A stretch of 64,000 bases of DNA from JAIXWP01 sp965247015 (GTDB lineage: Bacteria; Bacteroidota; Bacteroidia; Flavobacteriales_D; Sanyastnellaceae). This document shows, piece by piece, positions 7,726 through 17,348 of this stretch (positions are counted from its first letter, which is position 1; every line of letters starts with the position of its first letter). Made by a program: the position numbers and the translations under genes. Location of the stretch: assembly GCA_965247015.1 (NCBI GenBank), contig CBDFGG010000003.1, forward strand, positions 617,203-681,202, in the 5' to 3' direction. The notes beneath the pieces are model-generated. The model did not search any database. It was not told the origin of the DNA and saw nothing but the letters and a program-made list of their open reading frames with translations.

Positions 7726-9090
7726 ATGAAAAAAAGCATCCTTTTCTTTTTTCTAGTTATCAGCGCAGGTCTATCGGCACAAAGCGACTCAGCGATGATT
7801 GCATCCATTTATCGCGAGGCATTGGTCAATGGCGAATGCTATGAAAATTTACGTGTCTTATGTAAAGATGTCGGCAATAGAATTGCGGGATCTGAAAACG
7901 CTGAAAAAGCCATGGACTGGGGCATTCGGGTGATGAAGGGATATGCTTTTGATAGTGTTTATACCATGCCCGTTGAAGTGCCTCATTGGGAGCGAGGCAA
8001 AAAAGAAGTGGGTTGCTATGAATCCTCTAAGAGTAATGAGTGTTTCGACATCGTTGCTCTCGGTGGTTCTGTTGGCACTGAAAAGCCCATCATCACAAAT
8101 GTTATTGAAGTAAAATCCATTCAACAACTAAGGGATTTACCAGAAGAAAAAGTAAAAGGTAAAATTGTTTTTTTCAATAAAGCAATGGATCCAATGCTCA
8201 TCAATACGGGGGCTGCGTATGGTGGAGCTTATGATATTAGATCTGACGGTCCGAGCGAGGCTGCTAAAAAAGGTGCAGTAGGTTGCTTGATCAGATCGCT
8301 CACCCTCGCAGATGATAAATTCGCACATACTGGGGGAACCCAATATCAGGAAGGCGTAACTAAAATTCCAGCAGCCGCTCTTAGCAGCGTTGACGCAAGA
8401 TTACTTAGTCAGGCTTTGGTTAAGGACAACGAATTGCTTTTCACTTTGCACCTTACTTGCAAATTATTTCCCCGCGTGATCCAAGGCAATGTGATTGGAG
8501 AAATTCGTGGAAGTATTCATCCTGAAAAAATAATCGTAGTAGGCGGACACCTTGATTCGTGGGATGTTGGCGAGGGCGCACATGATGATGGAACCGGCGT
8601 AACTCAAAGCATTGAAGTTTTGCGCGTATTGAAAGCCATCGGATATAAACCTAAATATACGATTCGTGCGGTGCTATTTATGAACGAAGAATTTGGGAAT
8701 GATGGTGGAGAAACCTATGCTCGTGTAGTGAAGGAAATGAAAGAAGAGCATGTAGCAGCAATTGAAAGTGATGGCGGCGGACTCACTCCTCAAGGATTCA
8801 ATATTCAAGGTAACGAAAAACAATTAGCACAGCTACAATCATGGGCTCCGCTCTTCGAACCATATCAATTATTTCGATTCAAACCGGGTTGGAGCGGAGT
8901 AGATATTGGTCCATTAAAAAATGATACCATTGGATTATATGGTCTATCGGTGGACAGTCAGAGATATTTCGATTTTCATCATTCAAATAATGATGTTTTT
9001 GAAAATGTAAATAAACGAGAACATACGCTGGGAGCGGCAGCCATGGCTGCTTTGGTTTATCTGATCGATCAGCACGAAACTTCCAAATAA
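7726..9090 (+). CDS. M28-family metallopeptidase (carboxypeptidase Q-like)
   Basis: 454 residues with a signal peptide (ending near GLSAQ). The sequence follows the plasma glutamate carboxypeptidase/carboxypeptidase Q layout: N-terminal cap, inserted PA-like domain (about 120-240), then the zinc peptidase core. Ligand motifs visible are GGHLDSWD (His, Asp), HDDGTG (bridging Asp), MNEEFG (catalytic and binding Glu), ESDGGG and the final HHSNND. It should be periplasmic or exported and cleave small peptides. It is second in the unit with the SDR; no functional link between the two is evident. It ends at a long hairpin shared with the opposite strand. Confidence 0.9.
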   Translation: MKKSILFFFLVISAGLSAQSDSAMIASIYREALVNGECYENLRVLCKDVGNRIAGSENAEKAMDWGIRVMKGYAFDSVYTMPVEVPHWERGKKEVGCYESSKSNECFDIVALGGSVGTEKPIITNVIEVKSIQQLRDLPEEKVKGKIVFFNKAMDPMLINTGAAYGGAYDIRSDGPSEAAKKGAVGCLIRSLTLADDKFAHTGGTQYQEGVTKIPAAALSSVDARLLSQALVKDNELLFTLHLTCKLFPRVIQGNVIGEIRGSIHPEKIIVVGGHLDSWDVGEGAHDDGTGVTQSIEVLRVLKAIGYKPKYTIRAVLFMNEEFGNDGGETYARVVKEMKEEHVAAIESDGGGLTPQGFNIQGNEKQLAQLQSWAPLFEPYQLFRFKPGWSGVDIGPLKNDTIGLYGLSVDSQRYFDFHHSNNDVFENVNKREHTLGAAAMAALVYLIDQHETSK

Positions 9091-9095
9091 ATCAA

Positions 9096-9143
9096 GAAAG
9101 GGATTAAAAATGAAAACCTTGATTTTCATTTTTAATCCCTTTC
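9096..9143. terminator. Bidirectional terminator with 21-bp perfect stem
   Basis: A 21-bp perfect inverted repeat (9096-9116 with 9123-9143) around a 6-base loop lies between the converging peptidase gene (+) and the repeat protein (-). Its A/T-rich centre and GGGA/TCCC shoulders fit a bidirectional terminator. It is unusually long for one. Confidence 0.75.
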
Positions 9144-9163
9144 ATTTCTGAAAATAAATTCAG

Positions 9164-11515
9164 TTATCTATTCTCAATAATCAACCGTTGTGTTGTGTGT
9201 TCGCCTTTGGATTCAAATACTATTGTATAGACGCCTGCTGCTAATTGTCTATCGACAAGCATCGGAGCATTTAATTCTGCATCCACTTGAACTTGGTTAG
9301 AGTAAACCAATTTTCCCATCATATCAAACATGCTTACATGAAGTAGTGTTTGTTCATCTGAATTAACCAGTAAGTTCAAATCTGATCCATTTGCTGGATT
9401 AGGATAAACACTCGCCGTATAAGAAGTCACTGTTGTCACTTCTTCTTTGCTCACTGCAGGCTCGTCCATCAAGTTGTTTGTGATGGTGAAGAATGAACTT
9501 GTGCCCGCCACTCTGACGCATACAGGTGGGCCCCATGGTCCCGCGTATTCGTAGCTAAAAATGGGGCGTATTCTTACATCGTAGAATGCTCCGTTTTGTG
9601 CTTGAGGCACTTGAGCAAATCGGAAATATCTGCTGACAGACATACTTTCCAATGTAAATGGAGCTTGAATTCCATTCTGGTTAGTGAATTGAATTTCGTA
9701 ACCAATCGCAGTGCACACGCGTGGATTGAATGCAATCCAAACATTTCTTGGCACCGCTCCATAGTTTGCACAATTAAAATTTGAATTAACTGAAACGGCA
9801 GGAGGATTACCCATTGTTACGGTACATCCAGCTAGAGGTGGAACAGTCAGCATTTCGTCTACTCCCAATGAATTAGGTAGTAAGAAAATAGATTCAATTT
9901 CTAAATTGTATGAACCACCATATTCGATTCCTTCTACATTCTCCAATGGAATATTTGTAGAGCCGAAACTTTGATAGTTATTTACTTCGCTCGTTGCATT
10001 ATTTGTAAAGATGAAATTATAATTTGCCGTTCCAGCATGTGGAGCTTTTAATACAGAACACACAGCATAAGGACCTAGGTTGGTTGGGCAACTCGTTCTT
10101 CTTAAGAATTGGCTATTGATGGTAAATGCTCCCGTTCCTAAAGCGCTATTGTAATTTCTTACTCCGATATAATAAACAGCACCAGCAGTTAAATCGTCGG
10201 TATTGAATCGCTCACCTCCTACTCCACTCACCAAGTTGACACTTGTAATCGAATGATACGTCGCATCCACTAATTCAATGATTGCATCAAACGCGGAAGT
10301 AGTTACTTGGAAGGTTGCGCCATTCGTAGGAGCTGTGAATCTGAACCAAATATCTTCTCCAGTCACGTCAGCACTTTGAGTTACTTGAGTTGAAGTAGCA
10401 CCTACAAGCGTGCCTGCAGTATTTGCATTCAACGGGAAAGCCGCGAGTGTGATAGGTCGTGCAGTCCATGGGTTATCGTACGCTACGCATGGGCCTTCAA
10501 TACACGAACCGTCATCGATAAACGCAAAAGGATTGTAGGTACATGCATCTGGGTCGGTACAACCGAAACAGAACCCGCCACCGATAGAGAAATAAGTTGA
10601 TGTTACAGATAGACCATCACCAAAAATACTTCCTGTAGCTGTTCCATTGATTGTCCATTCTATTTCTTCTGGATATCCGGATCCTTGAACACTAAAATAG
10701 TAGCAGCCGTCAGGAAGACATAGGTTTTGTAATTCATATGAAAGTGGATAACCAAGTGTTCCCGATGTGATAAGTACCATTTCTTGGTCTCTAATCTCAT
10801 AAGTTCCCTCATCCCATCCATCACCTACGTAGTCAACCAGTTCAAGTGTCAGACAATTTTCAGAACAACACGATGCATCATCAATAGTTGCCTCCGGTTT
10901 GTAATTACATGCCATTGCATCAGTGCATCCAATACAAGTGGTGTAGTCACATGACCCATCATTACATGTTGCATTAGAATCATAGTTGCACGCACCAGGG
11001 TCATTACAACCAAGTTGTCCAGGCCCTAATAGGAAATGCACATCACGTTGGAATGCTTCAAATACAGGCTCATTGGGAAAAGTTCCAGAACCTAGAATTA
11101 TACTTGAATTGAGATGTGTGATTGTATAAGTTCCTTCATCCCATCCGTCACCATATGCATCATATAATTCGATGACATAGCAGCCATTTGGAACGCACAC
11201 AATGTTTGAAGAAGGCGCAGCATCTGAATAGAGTCCAAAGATCTCGGTACCGCTTTCATCTTTCAATGAGTAGGCTACTTCTCCTGGGAAATTACAATCA
11301 GATATTTCGATCTGCACGCAGTTATCATAACAACACGAGCCATCATTGAAAGAAGCCAATGGGTCATAATTGCATGCACTCATATCTGTGCAGCCTCCTT
11401 CCAAGGAATTGGAGGATATTCTATTTTCCATTTCCCAAGAAAACTGAAACAAGCCAGAGGCTTGAGTATTCAAGGAAAATAGTAAAATAATAATAGGGGT
11501 AATCAACGCCTTCAT
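9164..11515 (-). CDS. Large secreted Cys-rich repeat protein with T9SS sorting domain
   Basis: 783 residues with a signal peptide. At least four short Cys-rich motifs of the form 'GCTD..ACNY.P.A..DDGSC' occur in the N-terminal half, alternating with 'GDGWDEGTY.I....G......G' beta domains. A central pre-peptidase-like domain (residues about 340-470) is followed by fibronectin-like segments. The C-terminus (SVYPNPANGS...GKLVYSNQ...LAAGVYTIVFES...RLIIENR) is a type A T9SS sorting domain, so the protein is exported through T9SS and anchored or released at the cell surface. Likely adhesin or matrix protein; ligand unknown. It shares its repeat type with the next upstream gene. Confidence 0.85.
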   Translation of the reverse strand: MKALITPIIILLFSLNTQASGLFQFSWEMENRISSNSLEGGCTDMSACNYDPLASFNDGSCCYDNCVQIEISDCNFPGEVAYSLKDESGTEIFGLYSDAAPSSNIVCVPNGCYVIELYDAYGDGWDEGTYTITHLNSSIILGSGTFPNEPVFEAFQRDVHFLLGPGQLGCNDPGACNYDSNATCNDGSCDYTTCIGCTDAMACNYKPEATIDDASCCSENCLTLELVDYVGDGWDEGTYEIRDQEMVLITSGTLGYPLSYELQNLCLPDGCYYFSVQGSGYPEEIEWTINGTATGSIFGDGLSVTSTYFSIGGGFCFGCTDPDACTYNPFAFIDDGSCIEGPCVAYDNPWTARPITLAAFPLNANTAGTLVGATSTQVTQSADVTGEDIWFRFTAPTNGATFQVTTSAFDAIIELVDATYHSITSVNLVSGVGGERFNTDDLTAGAVYYIGVRNYNSALGTGAFTINSQFLRRTSCPTNLGPYAVCSVLKAPHAGTANYNFIFTNNATSEVNNYQSFGSTNIPLENVEGIEYGGSYNLEIESIFLLPNSLGVDEMLTVPPLAGCTVTMGNPPAVSVNSNFNCANYGAVPRNVWIAFNPRVCTAIGYEIQFTNQNGIQAPFTLESMSVSRYFRFAQVPQAQNGAFYDVRIRPIFSYEYAGPWGPPVCVRVAGTSSFFTITNNLMDEPAVSKEEVTTVTSYTASVYPNPANGSDLNLLVNSDEQTLLHVSMFDMMGKLVYSNQVQVDAELNAPMLVDRQLAAGVYTIVFESKGEHTTQRLIIENR

Positions 11516-11560
11516 GTCACTCTTTTAATGGGTAAGTGACATTGATACGTATAGAAACGA

Positions 11561-11596
11561 AAAAAGGTTATGCCATTTGCATGACATAACCTTTTT
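11561..11596 (-). terminator. Intrinsic terminator, minus strand
   Basis: AAAAAGGTTATG (11561-11572) pairs with CATAACCTTTTT (11585-11596) around a 12-base loop. On the minus strand the stem is followed by T-residues. It ends the 1319-residue repeat gene before the next minus-strand gene. Confidence 0.75.
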
Positions 11597-11616
11597 TTTA
11601 CTGTTTATACCTGATT

Positions 11617-14600
11617 TTAACAGTTCGAACCGAAGGCTCCTAGAAGCTGAATTAAGTCAGCTACACCGATGATACCATCGTTGTTAAGGTCTTCTGGGCA
11701 AGTGTCATCAACTGCGTTGATGATACATGAACCGTCGTCGATTAGAGCTGCTGGATCGTAGTTCTCTGCTTGAGAGTAAGTACATCCTTGGCAAGAATCG
11801 TATTCGCAAAGAGTACAGTCGCTGAATCCAGCGTCTGGAGTATAGTTACAAGCCAATGGCTCTGTACAACCTGGAGTACAGTTACCTGAACCGGTGCTGA
11901 ACTGAACACCTGCAGCGCTCACGCCACCTGTGATGATACCGTTGTTTGTTCCAGTAAGGATATAGCTAACCTCACCTGGGAATGCACCACCACCTACAGT
12001 AATTCTGTAGCAACCATCTGGCAAGCAGAAAGTAGCTGTTGCAGTAGCACCTGTAGCGATAGTACCAGTGCCTACAATAGCGCCAGTTACTTCATTAGTA
12101 ATAACTGCTGTGTTACCATTCCAACCATCACCGAAAGAATCGTTCATGATAAGAGTTACACAGTTGTCATAGCAGCATTCTACTGGGTTAGCAATAGTAG
12201 CGTTAGGATCGAAGTTACAAGCAGTGTTGTCTGTACAACCAGCACATGAATCGAATTCGCAAGAACCGTCATCATCAGTTGCAGCTGGGTCGAAGTTACA
12301 AGCACCAGCATCAGTACAACCACAAACACCTGCACCTACAGTGAAGCCAAGAGTTTCAGCATCACCAGCGATGATAACGTTTCCGTTTGCATCTTCCAAT
12401 GACCATGAAATTTCAGCATCCCATACACCACCACCCACAGTGATGTTGTAGCAACCATCTTCTAGACAGAATACATCGAATCCAGTTTCTGGACCAGGGA
12501 AGTTGTTAGCGTCAGTTGAACACTGTGCGTCATCGATAGAACCAGTAGCAACAACGTTACCAGCAAGGTCTTCGATAGTATAAGTAGCATCATTCCATCC
12601 GTCACCGAATGAATCGTTCATGTTCATGATAACAGCTTGACCTGAAGTACAAGTTACGCAAGAGAAGAATTCGCAAGAATCATCTTCCACGTTAGCCACG
12701 TCATTGTAGTTACAAGCACATGGGTCAGTACAACCTTCAACCACTGGAGAACACTGGAAGTCGATTGAGAATGCACCATCAAATAGATCATCTTGGAAGT
12801 CACCATTTGTATCAGCTGCACCAGCAGAAATGTATACATAATAGTTTGTGCCTACTGTAGAAATGAATTCTACAACTGCATCATCTCCAGAGAAGAATCC
12901 GCAACCAGCGTCAGTAGCATCGTCATCAGCAGATACAACGCAAGTGTAAGGACCACCACAAGCAACAGCAGAGAATACTTCGATACGCGTATCGATAGCA
13001 GATCCGCAAGTGCTTAGAGTGTGGAACTGACCATCACCTACGAATGTGTACCAAACGCCATTGTCGCCGTTAGATACGCCACATCCTGTTGGAGCACCAG
13101 CTGCAGTTGAAAGTGCAGTTGTTCCAGCGATAACTTCGTTACAGTTTAATGTAAACGCGTTAGCACAAAGGTCGTTTGCAGGAGGTCCATCATAAGCACA
13201 TGAACCATCTTCAACAGTTGCATCTGGGTTGTAGTTGCTTGCAAATGGGTCAGTACATCCTACGTAGATAAGATCTGCCATGAATGTAAAGTCACCACAA
13301 TCAGCTGGAGCGTTAGTGTATACTAAGAAATAGTATTGAGTATTTTGAGTAACCGCGATGTTAGCTTCATATAAGCTTCCAGCGCATGTTCCAGTTACTG
13401 GACCACACACAGCTACTACGTCTAGATCACCACAGTTTGCTGTTGGTGAAGAGTAAACGATAAGACCTGCGTTAGTACCAGAAACGTTTGTAAGGTTGAA
13501 GTCGAAGCTATCGAAGTCAGCTGAGTTCATTGTATACCATACACCGTATCCGCTAGCGAATGGGTTTACAGCAGCAATGTCATCAGGGTTTGTACAACAT
13601 AGTGAGCCACCTACTTCAGCACCATCTGGAAGTTGAAGAGCTTGGCCGCAATCATCGTTAAATGGAGCACCACCACAAGCGATACATTCCATTGTAAGAT
13701 CGAAGTCAATTCCTACACCCGCACCGAATTCTGAAACCAATACAAAGTACTGAACAGCTGGCTGAGAAGTGAATAGAACTGAAGAAGCGAAACCTGCACA
13801 GTTTGGATCATCATCGTTAGCTGCTACGCAAACAAGAGCGTTGCAAGTACCAGCGAACACTTGAAGTTTTGTATCTACTGCAGATGCACAAGTAGAAAGG
13901 CTGATTTGGTCACCTGTTCCAATGAATGTATACCATACACCACCAGAAGTTTGAGCGATACCAAGACAGTTTGGAACACCGTCAGTATTAGAGAATGTAG
14001 TAGTACCTGAAACAGTCACACCACAACCGATTGCTACTGCGTTAGCGCAACCATCGTTTGCTGGAGGACATTCGCAAGAACCATCGTCTTCAGAAGCTTG
14101 TGGGTTGAAGTTGTTACATCCTGGGTCAGTACAACCTGGAATTACACAACCTGTAGCACCAGCCCAAGCAAAAGCTTGACCTGAACCATCTGGGTCAGCA
14201 CCACTAGCGATTACAGTGCCATCACCTGTTGTGATGTTCCAGTCGATTTCCAATGGGAAAGTACCTGGAGTTACTGTGAAAGTGTAGCAACCTGCACCTA
14301 AGCAAAGAGCGTCAGTACCTTCAGAAGTACCATCTCCTACTTCAGCTGTGTTCAAGCTACCTTGAGCAACGATGTTACCAGCGTCATCAGACAAGAAGTA
14401 CTGAGCACCGTTCCATCCGTCACCGAATGTATCGAACATATTAATTACTGCTACTTGTTCGCCTGGAGCACAGTAGATACAAGAAGCATTGTCGATTGTT
14501 GCGTTTGGATCAAAGTTAGTAGCCAAAGGATCAAGACATCCAGCGATACACACTTCACCACCAACACCAAATACTGCGTTGTTAGTTGGAGCACCACCTT

Positions 14601-15576
14601 CTAATACTGTGCCTTCAGATGTTACAACTTCCCAAGTAACCTCAGCAGGGAATGTACCTGGAGTTACCGTAACGAAGTAACAACCTTGATCAGCACAGAA
14701 CTCAAACGTACCGAAGTCAAGACCAACTCCAACTGTTCCTGAAGCTACTGTGTTACCACCAGCATCAGTAATTGTTGCAACAGCACCGTTCCATCCGTCA
14801 CCGAATCCATCGAACATGTTAAAAGTAACTACGTTTGAGAAGCAGCAAGAACCGTCATCACAACCAGCAGCTGGATCGAAGTTGATAGCACCTGAGTCTG
14901 TACAACCAGGGTACACGCAAGAACCATCGTTTTCGTTTGCGTTTGGATCGAAGTTACAAGCTGTAGCATCAGTACAACCAGCTACAGGAGCTGAGAATGT
15001 AATGCTCCATCCACCTGAAACAGATCCTGCATCACCGCCTACGTCATCTTGAATCCAAAGTGACCAGTTACCATCTGCAGCATCGCCACCGAATACAGAA
15101 GCAAATGTTGAAGTTCCACCTGGAGCAGCGTTATTAATAGGACCAGTATAACCAGTGAACACATCACCAACACCGAAGTTAGTTGGTCTATATGTACCAC
15201 CCAATTGAACTGCTGCTTGAGTCATCTCAGCAGCTCCAAAATCACCAAAAGTGAAGGTTTGATTTGTGAAAGCAGCACCAATTCCAACGTCAGACATAAT
15301 TACGAATGTCTCTCCGTTTGGAGCTTGAAGCATAACATCAATGTCATTCTGCCAAGTGTGGCTCATTCCATTGAGAGTGACAGAAACAATAGCAACGGTA
15401 GCAGGGCCACCCGTTACATTGATAACTGCAGGGCTCGGCGTAGCGGCACCTACAGCATTGATCGTAATTGCTGCCGGATTACTATAGGTCTGCGAAAATG
15501 CAGTGGAAGCAAAAAGCCCACAACAGACAGTAAGAATCGACGCAATCACCGAAAGCTTAGTAAACTTTTGGATCAT
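11617..15576 (-). CDS. Giant secreted repeat protein: P-domain, GCTD repeats, dockerin-like C-terminus
   Basis: 1319 residues with a signal peptide (ending near TAFSQ). The first ~170 mature residues look like a proprotein-convertase P/Homo B domain ('HTWQNDIDVMLQAPNGE...GNWSLWIQDD'). The rest alternates Cys-rich 'GCTD..ACNFDP.A..DDGSC' motifs with 'FGDGWNGA...TD..GN.VASG' and 'GVWYTF.G' beta domains. The C-terminus, CPEDLNNDGIIGVADLIQLLGAFG, is an EF-hand/dockerin-like ending, not a standard T9SS type A domain. Such endings are common on large exported Bacteroidota proteins. A surface or matrix role is likely; function unproven. Confidence 0.85.
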   Translation of the reverse strand: MIQKFTKLSVIASILTVCCGLFASTAFSQTYSNPAAITINAVGAATPSPAVINVTGGPATVAIVSVTLNGMSHTWQNDIDVMLQAPNGETFVIMSDVGIGAAFTNQTFTFGDFGAAEMTQAAVQLGGTYRPTNFGVGDVFTGYTGPINNAAPGGTSTFASVFGGDAADGNWSLWIQDDVGGDAGSVSGGWSITFSAPVAGCTDATACNFDPNANENDGSCVYPGCTDSGAINFDPAAGCDDGSCCFSNVVTFNMFDGFGDGWNGAVATITDAGGNTVASGTVGVGLDFGTFEFCADQGCYFVTVTPGTFPAEVTWEVVTSEGTVLEGGAPTNNAVFGVGGEVCIAGCLDPLATNFDPNATIDNASCIYCAPGEQVAVINMFDTFGDGWNGAQYFLSDDAGNIVAQGSLNTAEVGDGTSEGTDALCLGAGCYTFTVTPGTFPLEIDWNITTGDGTVIASGADPDGSGQAFAWAGATGCVIPGCTDPGCNNFNPQASEDDGSCECPPANDGCANAVAIGCGVTVSGTTTFSNTDGVPNCLGIAQTSGGVWYTFIGTGDQISLSTCASAVDTKLQVFAGTCNALVCVAANDDDPNCAGFASSVLFTSQPAVQYFVLVSEFGAGVGIDFDLTMECIACGGAPFNDDCGQALQLPDGAEVGGSLCCTNPDDIAAVNPFASGYGVWYTMNSADFDSFDFNLTNVSGTNAGLIVYSSPTANCGDLDVVAVCGPVTGTCAGSLYEANIAVTQNTQYYFLVYTNAPADCGDFTFMADLIYVGCTDPFASNYNPDATVEDGSCAYDGPPANDLCANAFTLNCNEVIAGTTALSTAAGAPTGCGVSNGDNGVWYTFVGDGQFHTLSTCGSAIDTRIEVFSAVACGGPYTCVVSADDDATDAGCGFFSGDDAVVEFISTVGTNYYVYISAGAADTNGDFQDDLFDGAFSIDFQCSPVVEGCTDPCACNYNDVANVEDDSCEFFSCVTCTSGQAVIMNMNDSFGDGWNDATYTIEDLAGNVVATGSIDDAQCSTDANNFPGPETGFDVFCLEDGCYNITVGGGVWDAEISWSLEDANGNVIIAGDAETLGFTVGAGVCGCTDAGACNFDPAATDDDGSCEFDSCAGCTDNTACNFDPNATIANPVECCYDNCVTLIMNDSFGDGWNGNTAVITNEVTGAIVGTGTIATGATATATFCLPDGCYRITVGGGAFPGEVSYILTGTNNGIITGGVSAAGVQFSTGSGNCTPGCTEPLACNYTPDAGFSDCTLCEYDSCQGCTYSQAENYDPAALIDDGSCIINAVDDTCPEDLNNDGIIGVADLIQLLGAFGSNC

Positions 15577-15720
15577 TTGTTTTGGTTTTGGTTAATAAAC
15601 AGTATTTCAACGTGGTAGCACTATTAGAAAGTGCTTGCTTTTTTAGAATCGCACGTCGCCGGTTAAGCATATCCTCCTCTTAAAAGCAGGCTAAAAATAT
15701 GACATTGTTCTGTTCATTCG
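15577..15720. other. Leader region of the giant repeat gene
   Basis: The region upstream of the 1319-residue gene holds a 5-bp hairpin (GCACT/AGTGC, 15617-15633). I found no clear TAnnTTTG box and no other gene. It probably contains the promoter and a leader for that minus-strand gene, but the start site cannot be placed. Confidence 0.3.
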
Positions 15721-15729
15721 AAAAATGTG

Positions 15730-15764
15730 GAAAAAAAAAGAGGGCACCTTTGGATAACCCTCTT
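15730..15764 (-). terminator. Intrinsic terminator, minus strand
   Basis: AAGAGGG (15738-15744) and CCCTCTT (15758-15764) pair around a 13-base loop. On the minus strand the stem is followed by a run of nine T. It lies 74 bases or less after the last gene of the exosortase operon. Confidence 0.65.
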
Positions 15765-15803
15765 ATTCACAAGTATTTCAAAATGCTTTTTTCTTCGACC
15801 TCT

Positions 15804-16292
15804 TTAATTTTTCCCCCACATCTCGGCATGCCAGCTTTTGTCGAACGTAACACGCCATTTGGCTTGAAACTCAGCGATGTTTTTCACCAAGTTGTCATAA
15901 ACTATAACATCATCCCCGATCAGGTTCGCTTTTCTCATGGCCCAAAACTGATGTAGCGGTGCATCTTTTAATTCACCTTCCATCTCATACATCACTTGCA
16001 TTCGATTGAAAAAATCAATATTCAACTGCTCTCCCATTTTCTGAAAAAAGTGCACCGATTTATCAATGCTACAGCCACTTGCTAAAGCTTTTTCTTCATC
16101 AACTGCAAGTACCACAAAACGATTAGAGACGATCTCAAAACCGGCATACAAGGCTGCCCCGTGAGCATTCCAACCTTCAATAAATTGGCTCAAGGATGCC
16201 GATATAATTTCTACTTCTTGTTCTGTCAAAAATCGATTTGCTTGATACACCCACACTCTAGAGTGCTCTGCTAAATGCTGAATTGATCTCAT
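15804..16292 (-). CDS. Conserved Bacteroidota protein of the XrtF locus
   Basis: 162 residues from the ATG at 16292, chosen because it overlaps the upstream stop by ATGA, a typical coupled start; a longer frame from 16331 is not needed. There is no signal peptide, membrane segment or Walker motif. Recognisable stretches are the N-terminal SRVWVYQANRFL and SVHFFQKMGEQLNIDFFNRM. From memory, homologues are often labelled 'ABC transporter ATPase', but nothing here supports an ATPase. The operon position with XrtF is the main clue; the function is unknown and it is probably cytoplasmic. Confidence 0.75.
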   Translation of the reverse strand: MRSIQHLAEHSRVWVYQANRFLTEQEVEIISASLSQFIEGWNAHGAALYAGFEIVSNRFVVLAVDEEKALASGCSIDKSVHFFQKMGEQLNIDFFNRMQVMYEMEGELKDAPLHQFWAMRKANLIGDDVIVYDNLVKNIAEFQAKWRVTFDKSWHAEMWGKN

Positions 16293-16819
16293 TGTTTCGT
16301 TTGTTGAATATATAATTGCCAAGCCGCCCAATTCATCATTGCGGGTACGGGCGACTGTAAAGCACCTACCATTTTTCTACTAATATTATAAAACAAATCC
16401 ATGCTCCCAAACACGTACCCCAATCCATAAATAAAAAAGGCAGAACCAAAGGATATGACGTAAGTGGAGAGCAACCATTTGTTCATGCGCTCATCCTTAA
16501 TTAACCAGCTCAATGCCTTTCTGTTCAGTAAAAAGAATATCACCACAAACAAAATGGTGAGCACCCATTTCAACGCTTTTAGTTGACCCAAACCCAAGAA
16601 TTGCAAGGCATTGATGGGGGTATGACTGTGGTAATAATCGAAAGGATTGTTTCTTTTTGATTCGGCTAACGAGGTAATTCGCTCATCATAATCCATTTCA
16701 AAAAAGCCACCTATCAAACTCCCTTGTTCAATCACATAATTGACATTCACCTTTATTAGTTCTTGAAAAAAACCAAGAATAACAAAAGTTATAATGAGGA
16801 CCGTCCATCTAAGCTTCAT
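16289..16819 (-). CDS. Exosortase F system-associated membrane protein
   Basis: 176 residues from the ATG at 16819 (MKLRWTV), which overlaps the xrtF stop by 11 bases; the longer frame from 16888 lies inside xrtF. There are about four membrane spans: WTVLIITFVILGFF near the start, then ALKWVLTILFVVIFF, WLLSTYVISFGSAFFIYGLGY and a weaker last one. The first loop (EMDYDERI...NNPFDYYHSHTPIN) is probably periplasmic. It fits the small membrane protein regularly encoded beside XrtF in Bacteroidota. Its biochemical role is not known; it may help the exosortase handle its substrate. Confidence 0.78.
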   Translation of the reverse strand: MKLRWTVLIITFVILGFFQELIKVNVNYVIEQGSLIGGFFEMDYDERITSLAESKRNNPFDYYHSHTPINALQFLGLGQLKALKWVLTILFVVIFFLLNRKALSWLIKDERMNKWLLSTYVISFGSAFFIYGLGYVFGSMDLFYNISRKMVGALQSPVPAMMNWAAWQLYIQQTKQ

Positions 16820-17348
16820 TCGCAACTTTAGGTTTTGAAAACTTCGTGATCCAAATCCACCAAAGCCCAAAGACAATGGCGTAAACAATCAATGTGAAGG
16901 TGTAGTCGTGATTAAATGAAAACCAGTCTTGCTTATGATAAACTATTAGCGCCAATGCTGAAACCCTGAGCACATTTATTAAATGAATAAAAATGAGTCC
17001 AGCCGGCAGATACCACATCTTATGTTTGATCGGCCCTGGGTAAGAAATAATGAAGACAATAAATAGCGCAAAAAGGACTATTCCGTCACAAGGGGCGCCA
17101 ATTGTGACGCCTTTAGAGCCTGCCACACCAAAGTGAACGCGATACATCCCATCAGCGTAATCGGTGATGGGGTACCCGATTAATTTTAGAAAACCTTCGC
17201 CGAGGTTGACGAGACTATCTATGACCCATTCATCGATCAGTGAATGATCCTTTAAATAGAACTCATAAAAAAAGTACCAACTCAAATAGAGGATGGTACT
17301 TATTATTAGAAATCTTGAAAATGGATTCTTAAATAAAGAAGAAAGCAT
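16809..17348 (-). CDS. xrtF: Exosortase family protein XrtF
   Basis: 179-residue polytopic inner-membrane protein. The exosortase/archaeosortase catalytic triad is visible in order: Cys in GAPCDGI (about residue 85), Arg in INVLRVSAL (about 123), His in FNHDYTFT (about 145). Exosortases are thought to cleave C-terminal tripartite signals of exported proteins, in a way analogous to sortases, and to work with polysaccharide export. The length suits the compact XrtF subtype. Its start overlaps the stop of the PID-CTERM peptide gene (TAATG), so enzyme and candidate substrate are translated from one message. Confidence 0.9.
   Translation of the reverse strand: MLSSLFKNPFSRFLIISTILYLSWYFFYEFYLKDHSLIDEWVIDSLVNLGEGFLKLIGYPITDYADGMYRVHFGVAGSKGVTIGAPCDGIVLFALFIVFIISYPGPIKHKMWYLPAGLIFIHLINVLRVSALALIVYHKQDWFSFNHDYTFTLIVYAIVFGLWWIWITKFSKPKVANEA

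Noticed and set aside
11617..15576. Several plus-strand ORFs of 60-140 codons opposite the giant repeat gene
   Set aside because: They are shadows of the Cys-rich repeat coding sequence, which itself has a signal peptide and clear domain order.
15617..15633. GCACT/AGTGC hairpin followed by T on the plus strand
   Set aside because: There is no plus-strand gene upstream for it to terminate. The stem is only 5 bp, so it was not called a terminator.
16809..16888. Longer N-terminus for the XrtF-associated protein
   Set aside because: It would lie entirely within xrtF and adds a non-hydrophobic lead. The ATG at 16819 with 11-base overlap is more natural.
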